From contig JAFTSH010000001.1 in NCBI GenBank assembly GCA_017467405.1, positions 165,542 to 229,541 of the forward strand: a stretch of DNA of 64,000 bases, written 5' to 3'. The position numbers and the translations under genes are program-made. This document shows, in pieces, positions 36,446 to 45,729 of the stretch (position 1 is its first letter; every line of letters begins with the position of its first letter). This DNA comes from Clostridia bacterium (GTDB lineage: Bacteria > Bacillota > Clostridia > Oscillospirales > Acutalibacteraceae). The notes beneath the pieces are model-generated. The model worked only from the letters and a program-made list of their open reading frames with translations. It did not search any database and was not told the DNA's origin.

Positions 36446-38779
36446 ATGAAAAGAATACTTTCGGTTTTTCTGGCGATTTTCCTCTGCCTCTCGTTGATCG
36501 TTTTCTCTGCCTGCAATGCAGATCAGACGTCTTCAGATGCGGGAAATGCGGACAATTCGATTGACGCTTCCGAAGAGGCTCAGGGCGGAGACGGCAACGA
36601 CAGCACCGACACAAGTGCTGACGATTCCTCGGATGACAGTGTCACACAGTCGCAGGACAGCACCTCCACGACCGCCTCAAACAGTGGAGTGAGCAGCACG
36701 AACAATAATACTACTACCACCAGCAAGCCCACTTCATCAACCGTCGTTACCAAGACGGGCAGCCATATCGTCAAGACCAAGTATACCACCGACGATATCG
36801 TTGTTGCGGATCATATCGTTACCGAGTACGGCGCTGACAATACCGGCGCAAAGGATGCGACCTCTGCAATCAGAAGCGCAATCAGCGCGGCTTCGTCTGC
36901 CGGCGGCGGCACCGTATGGATGCCCGCAGGTAAGTACCGCATCAGCAGCAACATTACTATTCCTACGGGCGTTACGCTCCGCGGTGATTATCAGGATCCT
37001 GACAGCGGTACCGCATACGGAACCATAATCATGGCTTACGTTTCGACCAGCACGGCGGTCAATACCGGACTCTTTAACATTCAGCCCAGCGCAGGCGTCG
37101 TCGGTCTGACGGTCTACTATCCCAACCAGAGCATCAGCAGCGTCAAGAGCTATCCCTTTACCTTCTTTGTAAACGGAATGCTCTGCACGATCAAAAACTG
37201 CACCGTTATCAACGGATACCGCGGCGTCGGCTCGGTCAATTCCACAGCCCACGAGATGATGTCGGTTAAAAATCTCAAGGGCACCTTCCTTAAGAGCGGC
37301 GTTGAGATACATAACTCCGCTGACGTCGGAACGGTTGACGGACTCGTTGTCAGCAGTAAGTATTGGGCAAATGCAGGCTCGGGTCTTACCAAGGCCACGG
37401 CTTCGGCAATCGAGACCTACACCAAGGCCAACGCCTCGGGAATGGTCATTACTGACGCAGAGCAGCAGCAGTACTACAACATCGAGATTTCGGGCTGCAA
37501 GAACGGCATTGAGTTCCCCTGCGTCACGACGAGATACATGGGAGCCGGTTCCTTCTACAAGCTTAAGATAAGCAACTGCGTATACGGTATATACGTAGCT
37601 TCGGGAACCTACGGAAGCGGACTTACTACTATTGATTATCGTTGGGGCTACAACATTGCCAACAGTTCAATAGCAGGCAGCAGTTATAGCATCTATAATG
37701 CTACCAGCAAGAACGGTACATTCAAGCTCAGCGGTGTTACTCTCAGTGGAAAAACGCACGGAAATATTATTGAAAATTCAATGAATACAAACCTCAGCAG
37801 CTATACTGTTGACACTACCCTTTCAACCAAGAACTCGGGCAGCAAATTCGAAAAGGTTGCCAAAAACGCTTCCGAAGCGACCATCCAGGCGGCTCTTACC
37901 AGGGTCGGCAATGCGGGCGGCGGTGTTGTATATCTGCCAGCCGGCAAGTACACAATTACTACCGGACTTACCGTTCCCAAGAACGTTGAGCTCAGAGGCT
38001 CGAGCTCGGTTGCTCAGCGTGTCGGATCATACGGTACCGTGCTTGTCAACAAGCAAGCAACACAATCCAGCGCGTCTGCTGCCGAGAGTGCTACCGCACT
38101 CGTAACCCTTAACGGCGACAACGCAGGTATCTCGGGTATCTTCTTCAGTTACGGCGATAACATAAGTAAGCTGCACTCCTCCAAGAGCTATAACTACTAT
38201 GCCTACGCGGTACGCGGTAAGGGCACCGGAGTTTACGCGAACAATATCTGTATTGCCGGCGCCAGCCACGGAATTGATTTCCGCAGCTGCCCCAAGCACG
38301 TTATTCAGTATTTCGTCGGATGCTGCATGGTCAACGCTATGAACGTCAGCGGCGGAAACGGCACGATCATGAACTGCCTGCAGAACGCTACCGTTCTTTC
38401 GCGCTGCGGATATATGGCGATGCCTGAATCTGAAAATAACGGTAAAATATCTATTTTCACACAGGTGTTTGATCCCGTTACCAGAATTACAACCGAATTT
38501 ATCCGTGTAAGCGGCAGCAACGAGAAGATCCTCAACTGCTTCTCCTACGGTGTAAAGACCCTCGTCAAGTCCTCAAATGCTGCTAATCTGCTCTGTGTCA
38601 ACATCGGCGCAGATAATATCGGCGGCTCGGGCACCGGCGTCATGCACGTCTTCAGTGGCGGAAGCGCTGTTGTTATCAACTCCCTCAGATACAACGGATC
38701 TTCCTACACCAACAGCGGCTGTACCCTTAAGATATACAACCGTATGTATATTAACGGAGCCGGCGAAAAGGACGTCTAA
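36446..38779 (+). CDS. Secreted lipoprotein with right-handed beta-helix (pectate lyase-like) domains
   Basis: Surface lipoprotein of 777 aa. The signal peptide ends with lipobox VFSAC (Cys near residue 23). A low-complexity Ser/Thr/Asp-rich linker runs to about residue 110. Two pectate-lyase-3-like modules follow, each opening with the same pattern: GGGTVWMPAGKYRI with VTLRG near residues 150-180, and GGGVVYLPAGKYTI with VELRGSS near 490-520. Repeated short strands with Asn/Gly turns fit a parallel beta-helix. This fold is used by glycan lyases, hydrolases (GH55-like) and phage-type depolymerases. The enzyme activity and substrate cannot be read here. It is monocistronic. Confidence 0.85.
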   Translation: MKRILSVFLAIFLCLSLIVFSACNADQTSSDAGNADNSIDASEEAQGGDGNDSTDTSADDSSDDSVTQSQDSTSTTASNSGVSSTNNNTTTTSKPTSSTVVTKTGSHIVKTKYTTDDIVVADHIVTEYGADNTGAKDATSAIRSAISAASSAGGGTVWMPAGKYRISSNITIPTGVTLRGDYQDPDSGTAYGTIIMAYVSTSTAVNTGLFNIQPSAGVVGLTVYYPNQSISSVKSYPFTFFVNGMLCTIKNCTVINGYRGVGSVNSTAHEMMSVKNLKGTFLKSGVEIHNSADVGTVDGLVVSSKYWANAGSGLTKATASAIETYTKANASGMVITDAEQQQYYNIEISGCKNGIEFPCVTTRYMGAGSFYKLKISNCVYGIYVASGTYGSGLTTIDYRWGYNIANSSIAGSSYSIYNATSKNGTFKLSGVTLSGKTHGNIIENSMNTNLSSYTVDTTLSTKNSGSKFEKVAKNASEATIQAALTRVGNAGGGVVYLPAGKYTITTGLTVPKNVELRGSSSVAQRVGSYGTVLVNKQATQSSASAAESATALVTLNGDNAGISGIFFSYGDNISKLHSSKSYNYYAYAVRGKGTGVYANNICIAGASHGIDFRSCPKHVIQYFVGCCMVNAMNVSGGNGTIMNCLQNATVLSRCGYMAMPESENNGKISIFTQVFDPVTRITTEFIRVSGSNEKILNCFSYGVKTLVKSSNAANLLCVNIGADNIGGSGTGVMHVFSGGSAVVINSLRYNGSSYTNSGCTLKIYNRMYINGAGEKDV

Positions 38780-38793
38780 ATCCAATTAACACA

Positions 38794-38825
38794 AAACATC
38801 CGCAGAAGCTCTGCGGATGTTTTTT
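38794..38825 (+). terminator. Intrinsic terminator after the beta-helix lipoprotein
   Basis: 12-bp stem aaacatccgcag/ctgcggatgttt, loop aagct, T run to 38825. Confidence 0.9.
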
Positions 38826-38831
38826 AGTCTT

Positions 38832-38862
38832 CAAAAGAAAACTCCCGAGTTAAGATCGGGAG
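38832..38862 (-). terminator. Intrinsic terminator of the O-antigen-ligase-like gene
   Basis: On the minus strand: 7-bp stem ctcccga/tcgggag with a 7-nt loop, then tttcttttga. Confidence 0.7.
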
Positions 38863-38869
38863 CTTTCTT

Positions 38870-40219
38870 TTATGCGGATTTTTTGTTTAGGGCGGGGCGG
38901 TCGCCTTCGGCTACCGCGAAGATTATCACGGCAAGCAGCTCGTAGGGGAAGGGACAGAACTCTCCTGGATTGACCTGCGACATCAGGAAGAGTCCCGAAT
39001 AGCAAAGACATAGTATCCAGACATTGTAGTCTCTGGCGAGCAGAACGAGCTTCATACGGTTAAAGAACTGGTAGCCGTAGGCGAGAATTCCGACGGTTCC
39101 CATGCTTCCGATTATCTGCGGTATCATCATATGATACCAGCCCATTGCGCCCGTTTTCGGGGTGTAGACGTCGTAGTTGCCCTTATAGCCGAGACCCTGT
39201 CCGAAGATGGGGGCGTTCAGAAAATCCTCAAACGAGCGGACGAGGAGCCTTGCACGCTGTTCGCCCGACGAGATCAGTCCTCCGCCGGTGCGTGAGGAGA
39301 AATAGTCAAGCACGAAGCCTGCGGCGCAGGCGGCGGCAAGAGCAAAGAGGACGAGTGCACCGATATAAAAGACACGGCGCTTGCGGTCGGCTACCGACAT
39401 AAACACGGTACAGAGCACCAGCTCGGCCGTGCCCATAAAAAGGCCGCCGCGGGAGCCGAGAAGTATCATCGAGAGATATATCGCCAGCGTCAGCAGAATC
39501 GCCGACGGACGCTTTCTTGCAAAGACGAGGGGAGCGGGCATCGAGATCATCATAAAGGTGGAGAAGTTGTTTCTGAACTTCCAGTCGGGGACCTCTCCGC
39601 CGTTTTGAATTATGGTGCCGAGATCCCACGCGAAGGATCTGACGGTCAGCACCGCCGCGAACAGTCCGATCACACAGAGCATTACGGCGAGGCGTTTGGT
39701 GAGGCCTTTGCCCTCTGTTTCATACAGCCTTGATTTGAACACGAGGTAGAGTGCCACCATTCCTACGCCGAGGAAGACGACGTAGTAGATTGCCGACAGG
39801 TAGTCCGCAAAGGGGATCGAGCCGAGTCCGCCGAGGGTTACGGCGACCGATACGGCGATTATTCCCCGCACGCTTCGCCCTGCCCGTATGGGACGGCGGT
39901 AACGTATCACGTTGAAGATCAGCGCCGCGACGGTAAAGGCGGCAACGGGAAGGGTTGCAAATATCACGGGGCGTCCCATAAAGAGGGGGTACGCATCGTA
40001 GCACCTTGCGGCCGCAAGGCAGACGACGAGCGAGCTGCCGAGCGCCGGTATTATATCGTCGCAAAATAGCAGTACCACGCCGACGAGCGAAGTGAGGAGC
40101 AGTATTCCGAAGGCGAGCACCGTGCGGTTGAAGCTTCCGACGACGTCAACGGCGAGCGAGAGCCCTGCGAACAGGACGAGAAATTCGGTTTTTTTGAAAA
40201 ATTGCCGCGGCTTTTCCAT
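38870..40219 (-). CDS. O-antigen ligase/polymerase-like membrane protein
   Basis: Integral membrane protein of 449 aa with about eleven hydrophobic segments. It carries the Wzy/WaaL-type features GSRGGLFMGTAELV before a long extracytoplasmic loop and GQGLGYKGNYDVYTP within it, as in the O-antigen ligase superfamily. It probably joins or polymerises lipid-carried glycans or teichuronic-type chains on the outer face. No other glycan cluster genes adjoin it except the GT-C gene 7 kb away. A ribosome site aaggtagg lies before the minus-strand ATG at 40219. Confidence 0.8.
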   Translation of the reverse strand: MEKPRQFFKKTEFLVLFAGLSLAVDVVGSFNRTVLAFGILLLTSLVGVVLLFCDDIIPALGSSLVVCLAAARCYDAYPLFMGRPVIFATLPVAAFTVAALIFNVIRYRRPIRAGRSVRGIIAVSVAVTLGGLGSIPFADYLSAIYYVVFLGVGMVALYLVFKSRLYETEGKGLTKRLAVMLCVIGLFAAVLTVRSFAWDLGTIIQNGGEVPDWKFRNNFSTFMMISMPAPLVFARKRPSAILLTLAIYLSMILLGSRGGLFMGTAELVLCTVFMSVADRKRRVFYIGALVLFALAAACAAGFVLDYFSSRTGGGLISSGEQRARLLVRSFEDFLNAPIFGQGLGYKGNYDVYTPKTGAMGWYHMMIPQIIGSMGTVGILAYGYQFFNRMKLVLLARDYNVWILCLCYSGLFLMSQVNPGEFCPFPYELLAVIIFAVAEGDRPALNKKSA

Positions 40220-40260
40220 TTCTGACCTACCTTTTATTTTTATGAGACAAATATATCACA

Positions 40261-40300
40261 AACCCGCACTCTTTTCAACAAGGAGTGCGGGTTTATTTTT
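40261..40300 (+). terminator. Rightward intrinsic terminator before the phage-particle cluster
   Basis: 11-bp stem aacccgcactc/gagtgcgggtt, 11-nt loop, followed by tattttttg. No + strand gene precedes it, so it may block antisense or read-through transcription. The gap from 40220 to 40496 otherwise holds only an inverted gttgca-cgtttcga-tgcaac (40422-40441) and no clear promoter. Confidence 0.75.
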
Positions 40301-40496
40301 TGCGCCCTGCAAAAAGATCGGAAATTTATCCGTGTTGCCTCGTGCACCGGATCAAAGAAAAAAGAGGTGAACAGATTCAAAAATCTTCAGGAAAACGAAA
40401 ATTTTTGATTTTTTCGCAGTTGGTTGCACGTTTCGATGCAACTTATCCGTCTTTTTGCGTAGTTTACAGTCCGTGCAAAAAGAAAGGATGCGAAAA

Positions 40497-40988
40497 ATGG
40501 CAACGAGCAGACAAAGATCCCTGAGCGATAAGGAAACGCTTTTTTGCGAATATTATCTGATCTGCCGCAGTGCAAGAGACGCGGCGGCGCGCGCAGGGTA
40601 CAGACTTTTTCCCGAAAGGACGGGGATGCGGCTTCTGAGAGAAAAACGGATACGCACGAAGCTTGCGTCGCTCAGGCGGAGTGAAAACCGCAGTGAGGCG
40701 GCGGCAGGGCTGAGCAGGATAGCCTTCGGCAGTACGAGCGACGCCGTCAGGCTGCTGTATGCGGAGGAGCCTCCCACCCCTCAGGAGCTTGAGCGGATGG
40801 ATCTTTTTTCGGTGGCCGAAATAAAGCGTCCCAAGGGGGGCGGTATGGAGATCAAATTCTTCGACCGCATAAAGGCACTTGAAAAGCTGTCCGAGCTTTC
40901 TGCTTCGGCAGAGGGCGAGAGCGGTATGAGCGAATTCGTCAGCGCGATACAGCGCGGTGCCGACCTGATACGGGAGGAAGAGGAATGA
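40497..40988 (+). CDS. Phage terminase small subunit (XtmA-like)
   Basis: First gene of a 12-kb phage-structure cluster. 163 aa from ATG 40497 behind aaagaaagga; the ATG at 40488 touches the ribosome site and is less likely. The N-terminal region SDKETLFCEYYLICRSARDA followed by a second helix set is a helix-turn-helix of the Terminase_2 type that recognises DNA for packaging. The C-terminal KIKFFDRIKALEKLSE-like segment (here MEIKFFDRIKALEKLSE) matches this family's oligomerisation part. It overlaps the large subunit by 4 bp. Confidence 0.88.
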   Translation: MATSRQRSLSDKETLFCEYYLICRSARDAAARAGYRLFPERTGMRLLREKRIRTKLASLRRSENRSEAAAGLSRIAFGSTSDAVRLLYAEEPPTPQELERMDLFSVAEIKRPKGGGMEIKFFDRIKALEKLSELSASAEGESGMSEFVSAIQRGADLIREEEE

Positions 40989-42238
40989 AGCTCGCACCAT
41001 TTTCAAAAAAGCAGCTTACGGTGCTTACCTGGTGGTGTCAGGAGAGCAGGTACAGAAAAAGGGATGCCATAATATGCGACGGTGCCGTCAGAAGCGGCAA
41101 GACCCTTTGTACCTCCGTTTCCTTCGTGATCTGGGCGCTTACGGCCTTTGAATGCGGCACCTTTGCAATCTGCGGTAAGACGGTGACCTCGCTCAGGCGA
41201 AACATCGTGACTCCCCTTATGAGCCAGCTCGGCTCGATGGGCTTCGAGTGCCGTCTGAGATCGGCGGGAAGCCTTCTTGAGGTGACGCGGGGAAAGCGAA
41301 AGGCGCTCATCTATCTCTTTTCGGGAAAGGATGAGGGCTCGGCCGCACTCATACAGGGTATTACCCTTTGCGGAGTGTTGCTCGATGAGGTTGCGCTGAT
41401 GCCCCGTTCCTTCGTTGAGCAGGCAATCGCGAGATGCTCGGTCAGCGGCTCGCGCCTCTGGTTCAGCTGCAACCCCGAAAATCCCGCCCATTGGTTCTAC
41501 CGTGAGTGGATCAAAAAGGCACGGGAGAAGAACGCACTTTATCTGCATTTTACCATGGAGGACAATCTTTCGCTCTCAAAGGAGATCGTGGAAAGGTACA
41601 AGAAACTGTATTCGGGTACCTTTTACGAAAGATTCGTTGAGGGCAGATGGGTAGCGGCAGAGGGACTCATTTATCCCTGCTTCAGGGAGGAGGAGCTCTG
41701 CGACCCGCCCGAGGACTGCGAGAGGTACTATATCTCCTGCGATTACGGTACCGTAAACCCCTTTTCGCTCGGTCTGTGGGGACTGCGGGACGGGGTGTGG
41801 TACCGTCTTAAGGAGTACTATTACAGTTCAAAGGCGCACGGACAGCAAAAGACGGACGAGGAATATTATCGCGAGCTCTGCGCACTCGCAGGGGACAGAA
41901 GGATCGAGGGGGTCGTTTGCGATCCCTCCGCTGCCTCTTTTATCACCCTTATCAGGCGGCACGGAAGGTTTTCGGCCATACCTGCAAAAAACGACGTTAT
42001 CGACGGCATCCGCTACGTAGGCGATGCGATTACCAAGGGTGAGATAAGAATATGCAGAGGTTGCGACGCCGCCGTCAGGGAGTTTTCCCTTTATCGCTGG
42101 GATGAGAGCGGCGCGAAGGACCGCCCGATAAAAGAGAATGATCACGCGATGGACGATATTCGGTACTTTGTCGCGACCGTTCTCCGCGGCGATGACGGCT
42201 TCTTCGTTTTGTCCAGCAGGAGAAACAACACATTCTGA
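40985..42238 (+). CDS. terL: Phage terminase large subunit (PBSX/XtmB type)
   Basis: DNA-packaging motor and nuclease, 417 aa. Walker A is GAVRSGKT at residues 33-40. Walker B with the catalytic Glu is GVLLDEVAL (D134, E135). The C-terminal RNase-H-like nuclease starts at CDYGTVNPFSLGLWG, with later acidic residues (VVCDPSAASF; NDHAMDDIRYF). The sequence pattern fits the PBSX-family terminases, which in Bacillus package host DNA by a headful mechanism. The start overlaps the small subunit (ATGA). Confidence 0.95.
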   Translation: MKLAPFSKKQLTVLTWWCQESRYRKRDAIICDGAVRSGKTLCTSVSFVIWALTAFECGTFAICGKTVTSLRRNIVTPLMSQLGSMGFECRLRSAGSLLEVTRGKRKALIYLFSGKDEGSAALIQGITLCGVLLDEVALMPRSFVEQAIARCSVSGSRLWFSCNPENPAHWFYREWIKKAREKNALYLHFTMEDNLSLSKEIVERYKKLYSGTFYERFVEGRWVAAEGLIYPCFREEELCDPPEDCERYYISCDYGTVNPFSLGLWGLRDGVWYRLKEYYYSSKAHGQQKTDEEYYRELCALAGDRRIEGVVCDPSAASFITLIRRHGRFSAIPAKNDVIDGIRYVGDAITKGEIRICRGCDAAVREFSLYRWDESGAKDRPIKENDHAMDDIRYFVATVLRGDDGFFVLSSRRNNTF

Positions 42239-42275
42239 CGATCCGTGTAACGTTTGCACAGAAAGGATGCACAGC

Positions 42276-43409
42276 ATGAAAGAAAAGAAAAAGGAGGAAC
42301 AGACGATCTTCGTTCAGACGGCACCCTCGAAAAGCCACCCCTTCGGGGCGGTCGACCGCTACGTTCCTCTGATGACGCCCGAGGCAAGGCTTTACGCGTC
42401 CCTTGCCGAGGGTATTCCGATCATCTCCGCCGCAATACAGAAGACCGTGCGGCTGGTCGGCGGTTTTAAGGTGGAGTGTAATCATCCTGCCGCCGAAAAG
42501 GGGCTTCAGAAATTCCTGAACAGCGTCAGGGTCGGCAGCTGCTCTCAGGGTATCGACGCCTTTCTTTCACAGTACCTTGAGCAGATGATGCTCTACGGTA
42601 CCGGAATAGGAGAGATCATTCTTGATAAAAGGACGCTTGATATAGCAGGTCTTTACAATGCTTCCGTCGGTGACGTGGAGTTAATCGTTGGGGACGATCC
42701 GCTGACGGTGGACGTATGCCGCAGAGAGGGGGCGCGCGCCGTACCCGTGCCGCGTCCCGATCTCATACTTCTGTCGGCTCACGATCCTACCCCCGAGCGT
42801 CCCTTCGGCACATCGGTGCTCTGGTCGCTGCCCTTTGTCAGCTCGGTACTGCTCAAGATCTATAACACCGAAAAGATCAACTTTGACCGCGTGGGAAATC
42901 TTCGCTTTGCGGTTACCTGCAAGCCTCCCGAAGGTGGAGTCGGCAGCAGGGAGCGGGCGCAGATGATAGCCTCGGAATGGTCCAAGGCGATGCGCAGTGA
43001 CGGAACCGTCAGCGATTTCGTTGCCATGGGTGACGTCGATATCAGGGTGATCGGTGCAGACAGTCAGGTGCTTGACTGTGAGGTTCCGGCAAGACAGATG
43101 CTTGAGCAGATCGTCGCCAAAATGGGCATACCTCCGTTTATGCTGGGACTGAGCTGGTCGTCGACCGAAAGAATGTCCTCGCAGCAGGCGGATATGCTGA
43201 CCAGCGAGCTCGAGGCGTACAGAAGGGTGATTACACCCGTGATAAACCGTATTTGCTCGCTGTGGCTCAATATTCACGGCTTTTCGGACGAGCACAGCGT
43301 GGTATGGGATAACATATCGCTGCTCGACGAGACCGAGCTTGCCAGAGCCGAGCTGTACCGTATGCAGGCAAAACAGATCGAGCACAGCCTCAGGGCAAAA
43401 GGAGAGTAA
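42276..43409 (+). CDS. Phage portal protein (PBSX/XkdE-like)
   Basis: Portal ring protein through which DNA enters the head, 377 aa. It starts at ATG 42276 (gaaagga 8 bp before); an open frame upstream overlaps terL and is not used. Family-like features are the region EGIPIISAAIQKTVRLVGG near residue 50, GTGIGEIILD, and ERMSSQQADMLTSELEAYRRVI in the clip/stem part. It ends three bases before the next gene. Position between terL and the protease is the canonical head-gene order. Confidence 0.87.
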   Translation: MKEKKKEEQTIFVQTAPSKSHPFGAVDRYVPLMTPEARLYASLAEGIPIISAAIQKTVRLVGGFKVECNHPAAEKGLQKFLNSVRVGSCSQGIDAFLSQYLEQMMLYGTGIGEIILDKRTLDIAGLYNASVGDVELIVGDDPLTVDVCRREGARAVPVPRPDLILLSAHDPTPERPFGTSVLWSLPFVSSVLLKIYNTEKINFDRVGNLRFAVTCKPPEGGVGSRERAQMIASEWSKAMRSDGTVSDFVAMGDVDIRVIGADSQVLDCEVPARQMLEQIVAKMGIPPFMLGLSWSSTERMSSQQADMLTSELEAYRRVITPVINRICSLWLNIHGFSDEHSVVWDNISLLDETELARAELYRMQAKQIEHSLRAKGE

Positions 43410-43412
43410 AGC

Positions 43413-44306
43413 ATGGAAAATCAAATCATAGGCGGAGCGGCCGAGGAGCTCTCGGAGGAGCTCGGGCTGATCAACGCATATACACTCAAAACCCTTGGTG
43501 CCGACGAGGTGTTCACCTTTACGGTCACGCTGTGTGACAACGAGACCGACAGGGATTTCGACAGGTTTTCGACCGAGGCACTTAAGGGACTTGCCCCGAT
43601 GTTCGTGGGCAAAAGCGGCATTTTCGATCATTCGATGAAGGCTAAGGATCAGACCGCGAGGGTATACAAGACCTGGGTGGAGACCGATCCCGTAAGGCTT
43701 AACCGTCAGGGTGAGCCGTATGCCGCGCTTAAGGCAAAGGCTTACTGTCTGCGCACCCCCTCAAACGCCGATTTTATAGCTCAGGTCGAGGGCGGAATCA
43801 GCAAGGAGGTATCCGTGAGCTGCTCGGTTGCAAGATCGGAGTGCACCGTCTGCGGGAAGAACACCCGCGAGGAGGCCTGCGGTCACGTCAAGGGCAGATA
43901 TTACAGAAAGAGCGGCAAAAAGGTGCTCTGTTGTAATATTCTTTCGGAGCCGTTCGATGCCTACGAATGGTCCTTCGTGGCGGTACCCGCCCAGAAGGCG
44001 GCAGGGGTTACCAAGTCCTTTTCGGGTGAGCAGCCCGCTGAAGCCGTAAAGACGGCAGACGACGCGGTGCCGTTCGAGGAGGAGTACAGAAACGAGCTGT
44101 ACCGCGAGATCAAAAGATTCGCCGCGGTATCACCTCACGGTAGCGCACTCGTAGGCGAAACGTTGCTTTCTGCAATGTCGATCGAGGAGCTCAAGACCTG
44201 CCGCCGCGAAATGAAAAATGCGGCTGAAAAGGGCCTTACCGGCTCACAGCTCGCGGCCAAACGCTCACTGAAGCAGGGCAGCGAGAATGAATATTTCAAA
44301 ATATAA
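43413..44306 (+). CDS. Putative capsid maturation protease (XkdF-like) with Cys-rich insert
   Basis: 297 aa, placed where the prohead protease normally lies. FDHSM (His73) and the strand KEVSVSCSV (Ser134/Ser136) are candidate catalytic His and Ser of the prohead-protease fold. After them come C144-x2-C147, C156-x-H158 and C173-C174, a likely zinc-binding loop, and then the conserved DAYEWSFVAVPAQ. The C-terminal 90 residues are helical and could act as a scaffold, as in protease-scaffold fusions. Assignment rests on order and pattern, not on a sure family match. Confidence 0.65.
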   Translation: MENQIIGGAAEELSEELGLINAYTLKTLGADEVFTFTVTLCDNETDRDFDRFSTEALKGLAPMFVGKSGIFDHSMKAKDQTARVYKTWVETDPVRLNRQGEPYAALKAKAYCLRTPSNADFIAQVEGGISKEVSVSCSVARSECTVCGKNTREEACGHVKGRYYRKSGKKVLCCNILSEPFDAYEWSFVAVPAQKAAGVTKSFSGEQPAEAVKTADDAVPFEEEYRNELYREIKRFAAVSPHGSALVGETLLSAMSIEELKTCRREMKNAAEKGLTGSQLAAKRSLKQGSENEYFKI

Positions 44307-44318
44307 GGAGAAAAAGAA

Positions 44319-44657
44319 ATGAAAATCTCATACGACGGACTTTTCGATAAATGCGCCACCTTTATGTGCGGTGACGTTGAGGAGAATACTCCCGTAAAGG
44401 TCTCTGAAAACTGCACCGTTGCGGCAGCCGCTTCGGGCGAAGAGTTTTGCGGTGTCGTTGTCGGTGTCAGAAACGGTATGTGTGCCGTTAAGATGAACGG
44501 TGCCGTTACCCTCGGATATACCGGCAGCGCTCCCGCACTCGGTTTCACACAGCTTTCTGCCGACGGCAACGGCGGCGTTACTGCGGCATCGTCCGGTATC
44601 ATGCGCCTTGTAGTCGAGGTCGACGAGCAGGCAGCTACCGTGACCTTCATTATGTAA
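44319..44657 (+). CDS. Putative head decoration protein
   Basis: Small protein of 112 aa, rich in beta strands (VKMNGAVTLGYTG; RLVVEVDEQAATVTFI), lying directly before the major capsid gene with good ribosome sites on both sides. Size, composition and place fit a head decoration or stabilising protein. No motif proves it. Confidence 0.5.
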   Translation: MKISYDGLFDKCATFMCGDVEENTPVKVSENCTVAAAASGEEFCGVVVGVRNGMCAVKMNGAVTLGYTGSAPALGFTQLSADGNGGVTAASSGIMRLVVEVDEQAATVTFIM

Positions 44658-44671
44658 GGAGGAAAATCAGA

Positions 44672-45682
44672 ATGAATTACGACAGCATAAGACTTGAAAA
44701 GGGTATGTACGCCTCCTCAAAGGGGTTTGCAAAGACCCTTGAGGAGCTTGACCCCTCGGAGCAGTACGAGGGTACTCCTCTTGCAGGGCTTGACGCGTTT
44801 CAGCGCCAGCTCAAGAGATTTGACATCAAGGTAGGCGGAGCCTCCTCCGATACGGTTGAGAAGTTCTTCAAGACAACCGATTCGGCGGCACTCTTCCCCG
44901 AATACGTTGCAAGAGCGGTACGTCAGGGTGCCGAGGGTGCAAATCTGCTTTCGGACATCGTTGCGACCACTACCCGCATTGATTCCATGGACTACCGCAC
45001 CATCACCTCCGTTCCTGCCGATTCGGACAAGGAGCTTAAGGACGTTGCGGAGGGAGCAGAGATTCCCCGTACCAGAATCACCACACAGGACAACCTCGTT
45101 TCGCTGCACAAGCGCGGCAGAATGCTGGTTGCTTCCTACGAGGCTCTGCGATTCCAGCGCCTTGACCTCTTTACCGTTACACTGCGTCAGATAGGTGCGT
45201 ACATTGCCCGTCAGCAGTTTGCCGACGCCGCAAACGTTCTTATCAACGGCGACGGAAACGACAACGCGGCTCCCGTTCAGAAGCTTATCGACAGCGCCGC
45301 AGGTCTTTCCTACGAGGATCTCATTGCTATGTGGAACGGCTTTGAGCCCTATGAGCTCAACACATTCGTTGCTTCTCCCGAAGCCATGGCAGCCATGCTT
45401 GCGGTAGAGGAGTTCAAGGATCCCGCAACCGGTCTCAATTTCCAGGCGACCGGCAGACTGGTATCTCCTCTCGGCGCAAAGATAGTCAAGAGCAATCTCG
45501 TTCCCGCCGGTAAGCTTATCGGACTTGACAAGAACTGCGCTCTTGAGATGGTGGTAGCCGACGATATCAGGGTCGACTATGACAAGCTCATCGACAGACA
45601 GCTTGAGAGAGCGGCGATAACCTCTATTGCCGGCTTTGCAAAGATCTTTGCAGACGCCTCGAAGGTAATCTCCCTCAACTAA
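44672..45682 (+). CDS. Major capsid protein (HK97-fold, XkdG-like)
   Basis: 336 aa. The region TDSAALFPEYVARAVRQG is like the start of the mature HK97-type capsid chain. It is followed by DYRTITSVPADSD, EGAEIPRTRITTQDN (E-loop/P-domain type) and a C-terminal IDRQLERAAITSIAGFAKIFADASKVI strand-helix unit. About 100 residues precede the core and may form a delta domain. taaggaggaaaatcaga precedes ATG 44672. The stop is followed by a strong hairpin. This should be the most abundant product of the cluster. Confidence 0.85.
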   Translation: MNYDSIRLEKGMYASSKGFAKTLEELDPSEQYEGTPLAGLDAFQRQLKRFDIKVGGASSDTVEKFFKTTDSAALFPEYVARAVRQGAEGANLLSDIVATTTRIDSMDYRTITSVPADSDKELKDVAEGAEIPRTRITTQDNLVSLHKRGRMLVASYEALRFQRLDLFTVTLRQIGAYIARQQFADAANVLINGDGNDNAAPVQKLIDSAAGLSYEDLIAMWNGFEPYELNTFVASPEAMAAMLAVEEFKDPATGLNFQATGRLVSPLGAKIVKSNLVPAGKLIGLDKNCALEMVVADDIRVDYDKLIDRQLERAAITSIAGFAKIFADASKVISLN

Positions 45683-45697
45683 GCAATACAAGCATAA

Positions 45698-45717
45698 GGG
45701 GCCGCAAAAGCGGCCCC
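45698..45717 (+). other. GC-rich hairpin after the capsid gene
   Basis: 8-bp perfect stem ggggccgc/gcggcccc with loop aaaa, no T run, followed at once by the gaggagg ribosome site of the next gene. It may stabilise the upstream capsid mRNA or damp read-through. Confidence 0.7.
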
Positions 45718-45729
45718 GAGGAGGTCAGG

